Positions 8,267 to 17,820 are shown, counted from the stretch's first letter. The stretch is 50,989 nt of DNA from Nocardioides sp. (GCF_014360585.1 NZ_JACIXG010000036.1:1-50989); one strand, 5' to 3'. Notes: generated from the sequence alone by a model not told the origin. Numbers and translations are program-made.

Positions 8267-8887
8267 TCAGCCCATCCTGCGGCGGAGCTCGGGAGCCCCC
8301 TCCCCCTCCAGGCCGGCCAGCACCACATCCCGTCCGGCCATCGCCATGACCAGGTCGAGCAGACGTCCTTCTACCTCGGGACCGTCGCCGGCGACGAACT
8401 CCGCGTCGACCGCTCGGAGCCGAAGGCCCTCGACCAGCGTCTTGCTGTTGACCGCGAAGTCCTTCGTGGCGAAGAACCTCGCGACCGCGATCAGACCTTC
8501 AGGATCGGGGTCGTGCTGGATGCCGAGGGGGCGCCGGATGTCCTCACCGTGCACGATCATCTCCCCCAGCCCACCGACGCTCTCCTTGCGCGGCAGCCGG
8601 ATGGGGCCGATCTCCGCGAAGCGCTCCAGCGTCTCCTCGGCCGAGGACCCGCGGAACTCCTCCAGCCGCCTGCGGTTGTGTACGTCGGGATCGAACCGCG
8701 CCCCGATCATGCTGCGCAGCCAGCCCGGGAACGAGAGCCTGGACGCGGCACCGAGGTGCGCCACGACCTCCTCGACATCCCAGTCGCCGCAGAGCGTGGC
8801 CGATCGCCACTGGTCGCGCGAGAGCGCTCGCAGGTCTTCGACCAGCGCATCGCGCTCGCGCCGCTGGATCACGGAAGGCTTCGTCAT
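8267..8887 (-). CDS. Maleylpyruvate isomerase-type (DinB-like) mycothiol-dependent protein
   Basis: This encodes 206 residues from an ATG at 8887 (MTKPSVIQRRERDALVEDL). The N-terminal half is the metal-binding four-helix bundle of the MDMPI/DinB-2 superfamily: LCGDWDVEEVVAHLGAA supplies the first histidine and MIVHGEDIRRPLGI the second conserved His-x3-D-x2-R block. The C-terminal part (ADAEFVAGDGPEVEGRLLDL, then MAMAGR) matches the usual small domain of TIGR03083/TIGR03085-type actinobacterial proteins. Known members use mycothiol as thiol cofactor; the reaction of this one is unknown. An open frame extends upstream, but only into antisense of the next gene. It lies 23 bases after the large glycosyltransferase and may share its transcript. 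Confidence 0.8.
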   Translation of the reverse strand: MTKPSVIQRRERDALVEDLRALSRDQWRSATLCGDWDVEEVVAHLGAASRLSFPGWLRSMIGARFDPDVHNRRRLEEFRGSSAEETLERFAEIGPIRLPRKESVGGLGEMIVHGEDIRRPLGIQHDPDPEGLIAVARFFATKDFAVNSKTLVEGLRLRAVDAEFVAGDGPEVEGRLLDLVMAMAGRDVVLAGLEGEGAPELRRRMG

Positions 8888-8910
8888 GCGGACACTCTGA
8901 CAGCCCCCTG

Positions 8911-11900
8911 CTAGAGACGCTCGCGTCTGGTCCTCTCCTCGAGCGCGATGTCGAGAAGGGTGCGGGCGCGAGCGTCGAAGCCGTGGTCGCGGTGGATGCG
9001 GGCGGCCTCGGCGCGGATGTGCTCGTCGGGGCCGAAGACGACCGAGGGGTCGGGCATCGATGACCACTTCACCAGGTCCTCGGGCGTCTCGTAGACCTGG
9101 ACGGTGTCGCCGAAGACGTCGCGGAGGCCGACGACGTCGTCGGAGATGACCCGGGCGCCGGAGGCGACGGCGTCGAAGAGCCGGTTGGAGATGAAGCCGT
9201 AGTCGCGCATGTCGGCCCAGTGATCGTTGAGCACGACCCCGGCGGCCCGGTACTCCGCGCCGAGGCGGACGTTGGGCATGTGCTGAGCCTTGACGTGGTG
9301 GCGCGGGATGTAGGGCTCCCAGCCGTGGCCGTAGACCGACAGCGGCAGCCCCGCGGCGACCGCGTCGTGGATGATGGGGCGCTCGACGTCACGCGAGGTG
9401 CCGACGAAGAGCACCGCGTGTCCGCTGTCGGGCAGCGCCCGGTCGGGGTTGAACAGCTCGGGGTCGGTGGCCTGCAGCAACGGGTCGATGCGGATCCCCC
9501 AGCGTGCCGACATCCGCTCGGCCCACGCCGGCCCGGCAGCCAGCAGCCGGTCGAAACCGGCCGCCTCGGCGCGGGTGACCGCGTCGGGGTGGGAGATCAC
9601 CCAGCCGAGGTTGATCCGGCCGTCGGGGGCCGGGAAGTAGCGCGAGAGGCCACGCAGGGTGAGCACGACGTCGTCGTCGAGAGCGCTCGGTCGCTCCCAC
9701 TCGTAGTGGTGATCGACCACCGCCGACTGGCCGAGCTTGCGCAGCGACCGCGCCAGCGCACGCGCGAAGTGGGTGTCACCCCACCGCTCCCCCTCCGGCG
9801 CTCCGGGGGCGGAGATCTTGATCGACCAGCGCAGCTGCGGGACACCCTCGACGATCGACGCGCGCGGCATCGGGGCGAGGATCGGGCGGGTGGCGGCGTA
9901 CGTCTTCGCGGGGCCGGTCGGCTCCCCGGCCGTGGCCCGCCCGACGACCTGGTAACCGCAGGCCGCCCAGGCGGCCACGTCGTCGCGCGGCTCGACCCGT
10001 CCGGCCCAGCGGTCGAGGTAGATCAGCCGGTTGCGTGGGGCACGCGCGAAGCGGCCCTTCGACTTCGACTCGTGGTGGACGACCTCCGCGGAGTTCACCA
10101 CCCGGAACCACCCCGGCCGCAGCGCGGCGAGCCGGTGGCACAGGTCGACGTCCTCCATGCCGTTGGTGAAGATCGGGTCGAAGCCCTGCAGCGCGACGAC
10201 GTCGCGATAGCGCATCGCCAGCGCGGCACCGGTCAACGCCGAGAACCGGTGACCCTCGAGACCGGCGGCGTCCTCGGGCGGATACTCGGCGAGCATGTTG
10301 TAGGGCAGCCCGCCGTAGGGCGGGAAGACGACCCCGGCCGACTGCACCGAGCCGCTCGGGTAGAGCAGCAGCGGCTGCGCCGCGAGCACCTCGGGATCCT
10401 CGAGAGCCGAGACCAGCGGCTCCAGCCAGCCGGCCAGCGCCGTGGTGTCGTTGTTGAGGAAGACCACGGTCTCCCCGGTGACGTACGGGATGGCGAAGTT
10501 GTTGCCGAGCGCAAAGTTGTGGTTGACGGTGCTGTGCACCACCTTCACCTCGGGGAACCGCAACGGCAGCGAGTCGAGCACCGCCGAGACCCGGGCCGAG
10601 GAGCCGTTGTCCCAGACCACGATCTCGAGCCGCTTCGCCCCCGCTCCGTGCTCCATCACGGCCTCGACCGCACCCACGGTCAGCAGCGAGTCGTCGTAGG
10701 TCGGGATGACGACCGAGACCACGTCCGGGTCGGGCGCCCGCTCCGCGAGCGCGGCCCAGTCGACGAACGCCCCGTTGCGGACGACGTCCTCCCACGACTC
10801 CAGGTCGTAGGGGTCCAGCGGGAGCCGGTCCTGGCGCGGACGGCGCGGGTTGATGCCCTGGCGCCGCTCGACACCGACCTCGGGGACGACCTCGACCTCG
10901 GCCTTCGCGGTCAGCCGCAGCGCGAGGTCGTAGGCCCAGCCGACGCCGATGCCGGCACGGGGCCCGCCGACCTCGTTCAGCAGCGGCGCGGAGATCAGCA
11001 GCCGCGAGAGCAGGACCCGCATCAGCGGGCCGGGGACATCGGGCCCGGGCACGAGCGGAGGTGCGTCGACGGCGAACCGCTGCTCCGGCTGCCACGGGCG
11101 CTCCAGCACGTCGGCGACCAGCGGCCTCCCGGCCGACTCCGCCACCGAGGCCAGCCGCGCGAGGCGACCAGGATTCCAGACGTCTCCCCCGGCGACGTAC
11201 GCGACGAAGTCGCCGCTCACCTGGGTGAACGCCGCGACCACACCGGGCTCACCGCGGTCCGGGTCCCCGGGCACGACCCGCGCGCCGGGGGCGAGGTCGG
11301 CGACCGACCCGGCGACCGAGGGAGTCAGGCCGCGGTCGATGACGATGATCTCGGTGCTCACCCCGGTCTGGGCGGCGACGCTCTCCAGGGTCGCGTGGGC
11401 GAGCTCCTCGGAGGCACCGAGGTCCACGATGACGCTGACCGTGCCGACCGGCGCCCGACCGGCCGGGGTGGCCGGGGTGGCCGCGCCGCGGTCGATGGCC
11501 GGACGCCAGGTCTGCGGACCGCCCTGCCGGGCCTGCCACTCCGCACGCCGATCACGGATCCAGTCGCGCAGGTCGGGGAACCGGCCGTCGACCTCCGCGA
11601 GCCAGTCGTTGGCGCGGCGTCCGTTGCGGGCGCCCCGGTCGACGTAGTGGCCGATCGCACCTCCGTAGAACCTCTCGGTCTTGCGCCGCTCGGTGTAGCC
11701 GTCGGTGTCGAAGAGCGGGTGGGTCGGCTGCAGCCACAGCTCGGCGCGCAGCCAGTAGAGGAACGGGTCCTGGTCGCCCATCTGCTTGCGCAGCCGCGGG
11801 GTCAGCCGCGCGACGAAGAACTCGGGGTCGAAGAGCGGGCTGGGCTGAGCCAGCGGCTTGGCCGGATCCTGCTCGAGATAGTGACGAGCCGCCCGCTTGC

Positions 11901-12078
11901 GGTCGAGGCGCTCACCGACCTGCTCGGCGTACCACTCGTGGTCGAACAGCGGGCAGTCGACGAGCAGACGCACGTCGTCGGCCCGGCTGTAGAGAGGCGA
12001 GTCGTTGTAGACCTTGCGGGCAAGGTCTCGCCCCCTGCGCAGTCCGCCACGTGCGATGCGCTTCAACTCTTCGTCCAC
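8911..12078 (-). CDS. Large multi-domain glycosyltransferase (two GT-A modules plus GT-B-like module)
   Basis: This encodes 1055 residues from a GTG at 12078 with GGGGGA 6 bases upstream. Residues about 40-170 carry three degenerate repeats beginning FDHEWY, FDPEFF and FDTDGY, a module often found at the front of surface-glycan transferases. Residues about 215-430 form a GT2-like fold whose DxD is degenerate (AYVAGGDVWNP), so this half may only bind. Residues about 470-720 form a second GT2 domain with intact motifs (SVVIPTYDDS, VVWDNGSS, FLNNDTTALAGW, NGMEDVDLCHRL). Residues about 770-1050 resemble GT-B Glyco_trans_1_2 transferases (FVGTSRDVERP, YGHGWEPY, RLFDAVASGARVISDD). It could add two different sugars in sequence. 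No membrane segment is seen, so it should act in the cytoplasm. Rhamnan/mycolyl-type glycan synthesis is possible but unproven. Confidence 0.85.
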   Translation of the reverse strand: MDEELKRIARGGLRRGRDLARKVYNDSPLYSRADDVRLLVDCPLFDHEWYAEQVGERLDRKRAARHYLEQDPAKPLAQPSPLFDPEFFVARLTPRLRKQMGDQDPFLYWLRAELWLQPTHPLFDTDGYTERRKTERFYGGAIGHYVDRGARNGRRANDWLAEVDGRFPDLRDWIRDRRAEWQARQGGPQTWRPAIDRGAATPATPAGRAPVGTVSVIVDLGASEELAHATLESVAAQTGVSTEIIVIDRGLTPSVAGSVADLAPGARVVPGDPDRGEPGVVAAFTQVSGDFVAYVAGGDVWNPGRLARLASVAESAGRPLVADVLERPWQPEQRFAVDAPPLVPGPDVPGPLMRVLLSRLLISAPLLNEVGGPRAGIGVGWAYDLALRLTAKAEVEVVPEVGVERRQGINPRRPRQDRLPLDPYDLESWEDVVRNGAFVDWAALAERAPDPDVVSVVIPTYDDSLLTVGAVEAVMEHGAGAKRLEIVVWDNGSSARVSAVLDSLPLRFPEVKVVHSTVNHNFALGNNFAIPYVTGETVVFLNNDTTALAGWLEPLVSALEDPEVLAAQPLLLYPSGSVQSAGVVFPPYGGLPYNMLAEYPPEDAAGLEGHRFSALTGAALAMRYRDVVALQGFDPIFTNGMEDVDLCHRLAALRPGWFRVVNSAEVVHHESKSKGRFARAPRNRLIYLDRWAGRVEPRDDVAAWAACGYQVVGRATAGEPTGPAKTYAATRPILAPMPRASIVEGVPQLRWSIKISAPGAPEGERWGDTHFARALARSLRKLGQSAVVDHHYEWERPSALDDDVVLTLRGLSRYFPAPDGRINLGWVISHPDAVTRAEAAGFDRLLAAGPAWAERMSARWGIRIDPLLQATDPELFNPDRALPDSGHAVLFVGTSRDVERPIIHDAVAAGLPLSVYGHGWEPYIPRHHVKAQHMPNVRLGAEYRAAGVVLNDHWADMRDYGFISNRLFDAVASGARVISDDVVGLRDVFGDTVQVYETPEDLVKWSSMPDPSVVFGPDEHIRAEAARIHRDHGFDARARTLLDIALEERTRRERL

Positions 12079-12184
12079 TAAAGGTCCCCCAAGACGCTCT
12101 AGATCGTGCTTCGGCAGTGGGTCAGACTGTCACAGTGCCGAGTGGCGGTGAACGGCGCCACGCACGTTCACCCAACTGTCAAGG

Positions 12185-12637
12185 TCAATTCTGCCGCCAC
12201 AGCGGCATGACCGCCTCCCGGATCTCGTCGGGCATCGGCGAGACCGGGCGCGACGGGTCGGTGTTGTCGACATAGACGTGCACGAACCGGCCTTCGGCGG
12301 CGGCCTCCTCGCCCGGCCCCTGGAAGAGCCCGATCCGGTAGATGACCGACGAGCTCCCCACCTTGTCGACGACCAGTCCGGCCTCGACCGGCTCGGGGAA
12401 CCCGATCTCGCGCAGGTAGCGGCACGAGGTCTCCGCGACGATCCCGATCTTCGGCAGCTTCCGCACGTTCAGGCCGGTCGTCTCGAACAGGTAGGCGTTG
12501 ACGGCGGTGTCGAAGTACTCGTAGTACGTCGCGTTGTTGAGGTGACCGTAGGCGTCGTCGTCACGCCAACGGGTGGTGATCGTGCGCCAGTGCACGTAGT
12601 CGGCGCGGGTCGGGGCCTTGCGGTCAGGAGTGCTCAT
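12185..12637 (-). CDS. Acyl-CoA thioesterase, 4HBT hotdog fold
   Basis: This encodes 150 residues. The motif WRDDDAYGHLNNATYYEYFD (residues 24-43) is the hallmark of the YbgC/FadM-type 4-hydroxybenzoyl-CoA thioesterase family, with the catalytic Asp in DxDAYGHLNN. The family hydrolyses short or medium acyl-CoA thioesters in the cytoplasm, releasing CoA. The full family length is present. It starts 18 bases after the end of the OafA-like acyltransferase and is therefore probably in the same operon; supplying or draining an acyl pool for that enzyme is possible but inferred. An inverted pair GTGAACG/CGTTCAC at 12148-12171 lies just after the gene. Confidence 0.88.
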   Translation of the reverse strand: MSTPDRKAPTRADYVHWRTITTRWRDDDAYGHLNNATYYEYFDTAVNAYLFETTGLNVRKLPKIGIVAETSCRYLREIGFPEPVEAGLVVDKVGSSSVIYRIGLFQGPGEEAAAEGRFVHVYVDNTDPSRPVSPMPDEIREAVMPLWRQN

Positions 12638-12655
12638 CGCGGCTGATCTTAGATC

Positions 12656-14722
12656 CTAGAGCTCGTCCTCGACCGCACGGACCAGATAGGGCGCCAGCGT
12701 CATCGAGAAGGTCGCGGTGATGTGGCTCCGGTCGCGATAGGCCTGCACGTGGCCGATCACCAGGGGGCACCGGTCCTCGTCGCAGTAGGCCGCAGAGAGG
12801 TCTATCAGCGAAGCGCCCGGCCCTGCCAGGCGAACCGCCTCGGCGAGCGGGTCAGAGGTGGCGTACGCCTCCTGGCGGGTCATCTCGCACGCGCCGGCGT
12901 CCGCGAGCGTCTCGATCTCGTCGAGGCAGGTCGCCGCCTCGGGGGTGAGGTACGGGTTGTCGGCGAGCGCGACGATCTTCGTGCCCCGCTCGAGGATCGG
13001 CTTCCAGGCCTGCGCGAGCTGGTCGGCGACCGGGTCCGGCTCGCCGGCCGCGAGGTTCGGATTGCGGCGTTGGGTGACCAGCACGACGTCGTACGCCTCC
13101 TGGTCGAGCTGCTCGATCAGCGCCTCGCGGTAGGCGCGGCGCGGGTCACCCGCGGTGGCCGGGAGCAGCCCACCGCCGTTGGCGACCAACGTGTCGACCG
13201 ACCATCCTGAGCTCTCGGCGACCCGGGTCAGGCCGGGGATCAGCGACGCGCCGTGCGAGTCACCGACCAGCGCGACCCGGAGCGCATCCGGGTCGTCGGA
13301 GCCGAGGTGGCAGACCTCGGGGCGGGCGTCGGCGGCGTACGTCTCGATCTCGGGGAGATAGCACCGGTAGGCCCGGCCGGTGTCATCCTTGCGGGCGATC
13401 GGCGCAGGGAGAAGCACGCCGTCGAGTTCCGGGTTCCGGCACCCCTCCATCAGGTCGGCGGCGCCGAAGCACTCGGTGTCTCCCGATGCGAGCGCCTCAG
13501 CCTGGGCGCGACTCTCCTCGACCAGGTTGCGTCCATGCAGGATCCCGGGGACCGCGACGGCGGCGACCAGGGCCGCTCCGAGCACCGCGAAGAGGATGGC
13601 CCGCGGGGTGGTCCCCAGGATCGGTCCGGTGCGGAACGGCGTCTCCACGAACCGGTAGGTCAGGGCCGCGAGGCCGACGGTGACCAGGAGGATCAGCGGC
13701 TCGCGGAGCCAGGTGCCGAGCACGGGGCCGGTCTCGGGGAGCACGACCACGAGCGGCCAGTGCCACAGATAGAGCGAGTAGGAGACCGTCCCGATCCACT
13801 GCACGACCGGATGGCCGACAGCCCGAAGCCCGAGGCCGCGGGGCGCGCCCGCCCAGATGACCAGCGCGGTGCCGACGACCGGCAGCAGCGCCACCCAGCC
13901 AGGGAACGGCAGCGTGTCGTTGAAGAGCAGCAGCGTGCCGAGCACCCCGAGCCAGCCGGCCACCGCTGCGTACGGCGCCCAGCGCCCGGGCACGCGCTCG
14001 AGGGAGAGCGGCAGCACAGCGATGAGACCGCCGACCGCGAACTCCCAGGCGCGCGCGTAGGTGACGAAGTAGGAGTCGGCGCCGTCCGTCGCGGTGACAT
14101 AGACCGAGGCCACGAAGCTGACCACGAAGACGGCGAGGAAGACCGCCCGGATCGCCGTCAGCCGCACCTTCGGCCGTCGCCGGGTCAGGAACGCAACGGC
14201 GACGATCAGCAGAGGCCAGATGAAGTAGAACTGCTCCTCGACCGAGAGGGACCAGTAGTGCTGCGCCGGCGATGGCGGGTCCTCGGCGGCGAGGTAGTCG
14301 ACGGCGGACCAGGCCAGTTGCCAGTTCTCCACATAGAACGCGGCCGCGACCGTCTCTCGCAGGAACTGCTGCCACAGTGCCTCCGGCACCAGGACGTACG
14401 TCGCGGCGGCACTGCACACGAGCACCAGCAGCGCCGCCGGCAGCAGCCGCCGGATCCGGCGGGCCCAGAAGGCACCCAACCGCACTCCGCCGGGTTTGGC
14501 GGCCTCTCGCACCAGGTGGGAGGTGATCAGGAAGCCCGAGATGACGAAGAAGACGTCGACCCCGGCATAGCCGCCCCGAACCGCTCCGGGCCACAGGTGG
14601 AAGAGCACCACCCCGAGCACCGCGGCCGTACGCAGCGCCTGGATCTCCGAGCGCCTGTCCCGGACCGGCCCGGACTGCCCAGGCTCCCCCGCCCCGACCG
14701 GAGCGACGGCGAGAGCGGTCAC
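12656..14722 (-). CDS. OafA/YrhL-like surface-glycan O-acyltransferase with SGNH domain
   Basis: This encodes 688 residues. The N-terminal acyltransferase-3 domain has about ten membrane helices and the expected motifs: EIQALRTAAVLGVVLFHLW with catalytic His42, then GYAGVDVFFVISGFLIT and HYWSLSVEEQFY. The C-terminal exported SGNH domain shows ALVGDSHGASLIPG (nucleophile Ser) and a late Asp-x-x-His (RDRSHIT, residues 663-669). In this family the membrane domain brings an acyl group, usually acetyl, across the membrane and the SGNH domain passes it to a glycan outside. The GTG start overlaps the stop of the upstream GT2 gene as GTGA, indicating translational coupling. A paralogue lies at 27452-29572. 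Confidence 0.92.
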   Translation of the reverse strand: MTALAVAPVGAGEPGQSGPVRDRRSEIQALRTAAVLGVVLFHLWPGAVRGGYAGVDVFFVISGFLITSHLVREAAKPGGVRLGAFWARRIRRLLPAALLVLVCSAAATYVLVPEALWQQFLRETVAAAFYVENWQLAWSAVDYLAAEDPPSPAQHYWSLSVEEQFYFIWPLLIVAVAFLTRRRPKVRLTAIRAVFLAVFVVSFVASVYVTATDGADSYFVTYARAWEFAVGGLIAVLPLSLERVPGRWAPYAAVAGWLGVLGTLLLFNDTLPFPGWVALLPVVGTALVIWAGAPRGLGLRAVGHPVVQWIGTVSYSLYLWHWPLVVVLPETGPVLGTWLREPLILLVTVGLAALTYRFVETPFRTGPILGTTPRAILFAVLGAALVAAVAVPGILHGRNLVEESRAQAEALASGDTECFGAADLMEGCRNPELDGVLLPAPIARKDDTGRAYRCYLPEIETYAADARPEVCHLGSDDPDALRVALVGDSHGASLIPGLTRVAESSGWSVDTLVANGGGLLPATAGDPRRAYREALIEQLDQEAYDVVLVTQRRNPNLAAGEPDPVADQLAQAWKPILERGTKIVALADNPYLTPEAATCLDEIETLADAGACEMTRQEAYATSDPLAEAVRLAGPGASLIDLSAAYCDEDRCPLVIGHVQAYRDRSHITATFSMTLAPYLVRAVEDEL

Positions 14723-16458
14723 CGGCGTACCCGGCGGACGATCCGGCCCGCCACCCGGCGGGCCTTGCGGACGCCGCGCTCGCCGAAGCTCAGCGGGATC
14801 TCGATCCCGTGGCGCGGGCGGCCGTCGAGCTCGACGATCTGCGCCCTTTCGCCGATCCGCTCGCCGATGACGTCCTCGTGGATGATCACCGGCCCGTCGA
14901 ACTCGCCGAGCGCGTCACGGCCCTCGAACCACACCCGCCAGCGCCCGCCCGAGAGCGCTGCGGTCGGCAGCGCGACCTCGAGACTGCCGGAGGCGAGCTC
15001 GGTGGCGTCGTAGTCCAGCGTCCGGCGCCAACGGTCGTGGAGAAACACGACGCGGAGCGTAGCGGAATCGACCATCGTATGAGCCAGGTGGAGGTGGGCG
15101 CGGCCGTCGACGAGCGAGAGTGAGGTCGCGGTCACCGGATCGGTGGCACCCGAGACCACCCGGCGCAGCAGCTCAGGGCCGTCGTCCAGGGCGGCCATGA
15201 TCCGGTCCAGCCGCCAGTCGCGCGCCTCGTCGGTCGCCGACGCCCCGGCGACCGCGGTGAAGAGGTCGCGATGCTTGAGCACGAGGTCGGCGAGGTCGTC
15301 CCCGATCAGCGTCTCGTCGCTCAGCGAGATGGTCGAGACGACGTTGACCAGCGGCCGCTGGAGCGTACGCAGCGGCACCACACCGCTGTCGGCGACGAGC
15401 TGCAACGTCTCCAGGATGTCGGCGACCGTCCGGTCACCCCAGCGGACGTCCTCGCCGATCAGCCGGGCGACAGTCGACCACTGTCCCGCCCTGACGAGGC
15501 GCCAGCCCCACCGCTTGTCGCGCTCCAGACCGTCGATCAGGTCGTCGACGACGCCCTCGTCGAGGAGCCCGACCAGCTCGGCGACCAGCGCCCGGGCCGG
15601 CTCGAGCGCCTTCGGGTCGACCACAGCCATGCCGCGAAGCGCCCGGACGATCGCCATCCAGCCGTCGGCGTCGAAGATCAGCGAGGCGTACTCCGCGCAC
15701 ACCAACGGGTCGCCGAGCTCGACGATCCGGCGGGCGCAGCACAGCTCCTGCTCGAGATAGCTGATGATCCCCGCCGGCGAGTGCGACCTCGCGGTCATCG
15801 ACCCCGGGCCGGGCCGGTCGCGGTAGACGTAGACCGTCTCGGTGACGATGTCGAAGCGGGCCGTGGTCAGCGCGTGCACCATCGGCTCGATGTCGTTGGA
15901 CCGGCTCGCGTCAGGGAAGGAGATCTGCGCCGAGTCCCAGAAGTCGCGCCGGAAGACCCGGTTCCAGCAGGCCCGGTTGCGCAGGGCGGACGGGACGTCG
16001 GCCAGCCGCACCAGCGTGCGCTCCTCGTCGAAGGCCGGCCAGGCCCGCACCGGCCACCAGACGCGGTCGCTGAAGAGCTTGAAAAACCGGCCGACCACCA
16101 TGTCCGAGCCGGTCGCCCGCGTCTTGCGCAGCATCGCGGCGTACGCCCCGCGGGGCACCAGGTCGTCGCCGTCGGCGAAGGCGAGGAAGCGGCCCCGCGC
16201 CAGCGAGACCCCGTGGTTGCGGGCCTGTCCCCCGCCCCTTCCGGGCGAGCGGACCACCGTCAGGCGCGGATCGCGGGCGGCGTACGCCTCGGCGATCTCG
16301 AACGTGTCGTCGGTGGAGGCGTCGTCGACGAGGATCACCTCCAGGTCGAGCGGCTCGGCGGCGGTCGACTGGTCCTCGAGGATCGAGGAGAGCAGCTCGC
16401 CGACCCACAGGCCGACGTCGTGGGCCGGGACGACGACGGAGAGCTCAGGCGTGGTCAT
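14719..16458 (-). CDS. Glycosyltransferase family 2 with C-terminal beta-rich domain
   Basis: This encodes 579 residues. The GT-A domain covers about residues 1-330: SVVVPAHDVGLWVGELLSSI, VDDASTDDTFEIAE (45-58), GGGQARNHGVSLARG and the metal-binding ADGDDLV (95-101). The last 140 residues are beta-rich (GSLEVALPTAALSGGRWRVW, PVIIHEDVIGER) and resemble the accessory domains attached to wall-teichoic-acid-type glycosyltransferases such as TarS; that likeness is from general layout only. The tail is strongly basic (RKARRVAGRIVRRVRR), perhaps for membrane contact. It overlaps the GT-B gene upstream by 4 bases (ATGA) and the acyltransferase downstream by 4 bases, so these three are one translationally coupled unit. 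Substrate unknown. Confidence 0.87.
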   Translation of the reverse strand: MTTPELSVVVPAHDVGLWVGELLSSILEDQSTAAEPLDLEVILVDDASTDDTFEIAEAYAARDPRLTVVRSPGRGGGQARNHGVSLARGRFLAFADGDDLVPRGAYAAMLRKTRATGSDMVVGRFFKLFSDRVWWPVRAWPAFDEERTLVRLADVPSALRNRACWNRVFRRDFWDSAQISFPDASRSNDIEPMVHALTTARFDIVTETVYVYRDRPGPGSMTARSHSPAGIISYLEQELCCARRIVELGDPLVCAEYASLIFDADGWMAIVRALRGMAVVDPKALEPARALVAELVGLLDEGVVDDLIDGLERDKRWGWRLVRAGQWSTVARLIGEDVRWGDRTVADILETLQLVADSGVVPLRTLQRPLVNVVSTISLSDETLIGDDLADLVLKHRDLFTAVAGASATDEARDWRLDRIMAALDDGPELLRRVVSGATDPVTATSLSLVDGRAHLHLAHTMVDSATLRVVFLHDRWRRTLDYDATELASGSLEVALPTAALSGGRWRVWFEGRDALGEFDGPVIIHEDVIGERIGERAQIVELDGRPRHGIEIPLSFGERGVRKARRVAGRIVRRVRR

Positions 16459-17594
16459 CGGGCTGCACCCTCCAGATCGCTCCGGCCACCGCTGGTCGAG
16501 CCGCCGGAGCCGCTAGGCGGAGGCGTGTCGAGACCAACACAGTCGAGCAGCCGCAGGTAGTCGCGCGACATGTCATAGGGCGTGTACGCACGGGTGAACT
16601 CGTGCGCGGCGCGGTGCCGCGCCTTCTGCCCGTCGAGGGCCTCCAGGATCGCCGCGGCGAGCGCCGCCGGCTCGTCTGGCTCCGGGGCGTACCTCACCAC
16701 CCACGGCTGGTCGGCGAACTGCCGCGCAACCGCGGTGTCCTCGGGGATGAGAGCGGTCCGGCCGAAGGTGCCGGCGGCCAGCAGCGAGCCGGAGTTGAGG
16801 ATGCGTCGGTAGGGCAGCGCGACGACGTCGCTGGCCCGCATCCAGTCGGAGAAGTCCGCGGTCTCGACGAACCCGATCCGCTTGACGATGTTGGGCGCCG
16901 ACAGCATCTCCTCGACCGCCTCCACGTCGGTCGCAGGCACCACCTTGCCGGCCACCACGAAGGTCAGGTCGGGCACCTGCTCGGCGGCGATCTCCACCGC
17001 CCGGCAGAGGACGTCGAGGCCCTTGTACGCCCGGATCTGACCGATGAACCCGACCGTCGGCACCCCTTGCGGGACCCCGATCCGCTCGCGCGAGGCAGCG
17101 TCGTCGCCACCGTCGGGGTAGACGCCGAGGTAGGAGGAGTGCGGCAGGTCGACGACCTTGTCGGGCGGGAGCGCGTAGTAGGCCGCGGTCTCCTCGACCG
17201 TTGCCGGGTTGAGCTGGATGATCCGGGTCGCGTTGCTCGCCAGCGCCTTGGCGACCGCGAGCTCGACGTCGACGTAGTCGGCCTCGTGGGCGATCGAGTT
17301 GTGCACCGTCCACAGCACGTCGCCACCCCGGTCGCGTACGCCGCTCAGCACGTCCTCGAACCGGGCGGCGTTTGCCCAGGCCTCCTCGAGGCTCTCGCAG
17401 CCGCTGGTCACCGGCGAGGTCCAGTGCACGTGCAGGACGTCGCCCCGGCCGAGGTGCTCGGCGCGGGCCTCGAGCCGACGCAGACCCCGCACTCCCTCGA
17501 CCACGTCCCAGCCCGCCGCGCGCGGTGCCACGGTGAGCATCGTGAGGTATGGGTTGCTCCGGTAGTAGGGAAATGAGAGCAGGGTCGAAGACAT
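16455..17594 (-). CDS. GT-B glycosyltransferase (family 1/4 type)
   Basis: This encodes 379 residues. The N-terminal acceptor domain has the HVHW motif (residues 55-58) and a TVHNS turn (96-100); the C-terminal donor domain begins at GFIGQIRAYKGLDVL (182-196) and includes SDVVALPYRRILNSGSLL, the region that normally holds the E-x7-E nucleotide-sugar site, here without the first glutamate in its usual place. Such enzymes are retaining, metal-independent transferases in the cytoplasm. The protein ends in a low-complexity PPPSGSGGSTSGGRS tail. It is the first gene of the coupled unit with the GT2 and OafA-like genes. A possible promoter and a perfect short palindrome lie upstream (17639-17691). 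Confidence 0.85.
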   Translation of the reverse strand: MSSTLLSFPYYRSNPYLTMLTVAPRAAGWDVVEGVRGLRRLEARAEHLGRGDVLHVHWTSPVTSGCESLEEAWANAARFEDVLSGVRDRGGDVLWTVHNSIAHEADYVDVELAVAKALASNATRIIQLNPATVEETAAYYALPPDKVVDLPHSSYLGVYPDGGDDAASRERIGVPQGVPTVGFIGQIRAYKGLDVLCRAVEIAAEQVPDLTFVVAGKVVPATDVEAVEEMLSAPNIVKRIGFVETADFSDWMRASDVVALPYRRILNSGSLLAAGTFGRTALIPEDTAVARQFADQPWVVRYAPEPDEPAALAAAILEALDGQKARHRAAHEFTRAYTPYDMSRDYLRLLDCVGLDTPPPSGSGGSTSGGRSDLEGAAR

Positions 17595-17638
17595 GTGGGG
17601 GGGTCCTTGAAGTTCTTAACCGTGACGATCCCCCGAGT

Positions 17639-17691
17639 GTCGAGACGCAGTCTCGACGGTGCCCCGGTTTGCCGGTGACCGGTGGATTCTA
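17639..17691 (-). promoter_or_regulatory. Possible promoter with palindrome upstream of the glycosyltransferase unit
   Basis: On the minus strand TAGAAT (17691-17686) fits an actinobacterial -10 box, but no good -35 is seen. Between it and the gene start at 17594 lies a perfect palindrome, GTCGAGAC-GCA-GTCTCGAC (17639-17657), which could be an operator or a leader hairpin. Position and sequence only; no regulator is known. Confidence 0.35.
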
Positions 17692-17820
17692 GGCAGGTAA
17701 AAGACGCCACCATGACCACTCGGAAGGCATCCCTGCATGCCTTCATCACGGGTTCATCGATGGTTCATCCAACCCACCCTCGCTGGTGGTCGAGGGCCCC
17801 GGCACGAGCGGAGGCCCCAC

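Noticed and set aside
9220..12081. A 953-codon open frame on the plus strand opposite the large glycosyltransferase
   Set aside because: It mirrors the codon pattern of the real gene, is rich in Arg, Gly and Asp without any motif, and has no ribosome binding site.
12148..12171. GTGAACG/CGTTCAC inverted pair as an operator or terminator
   Set aside because: Arms are only 7 bases and the spacer is 10; chance is likely in this sequence.
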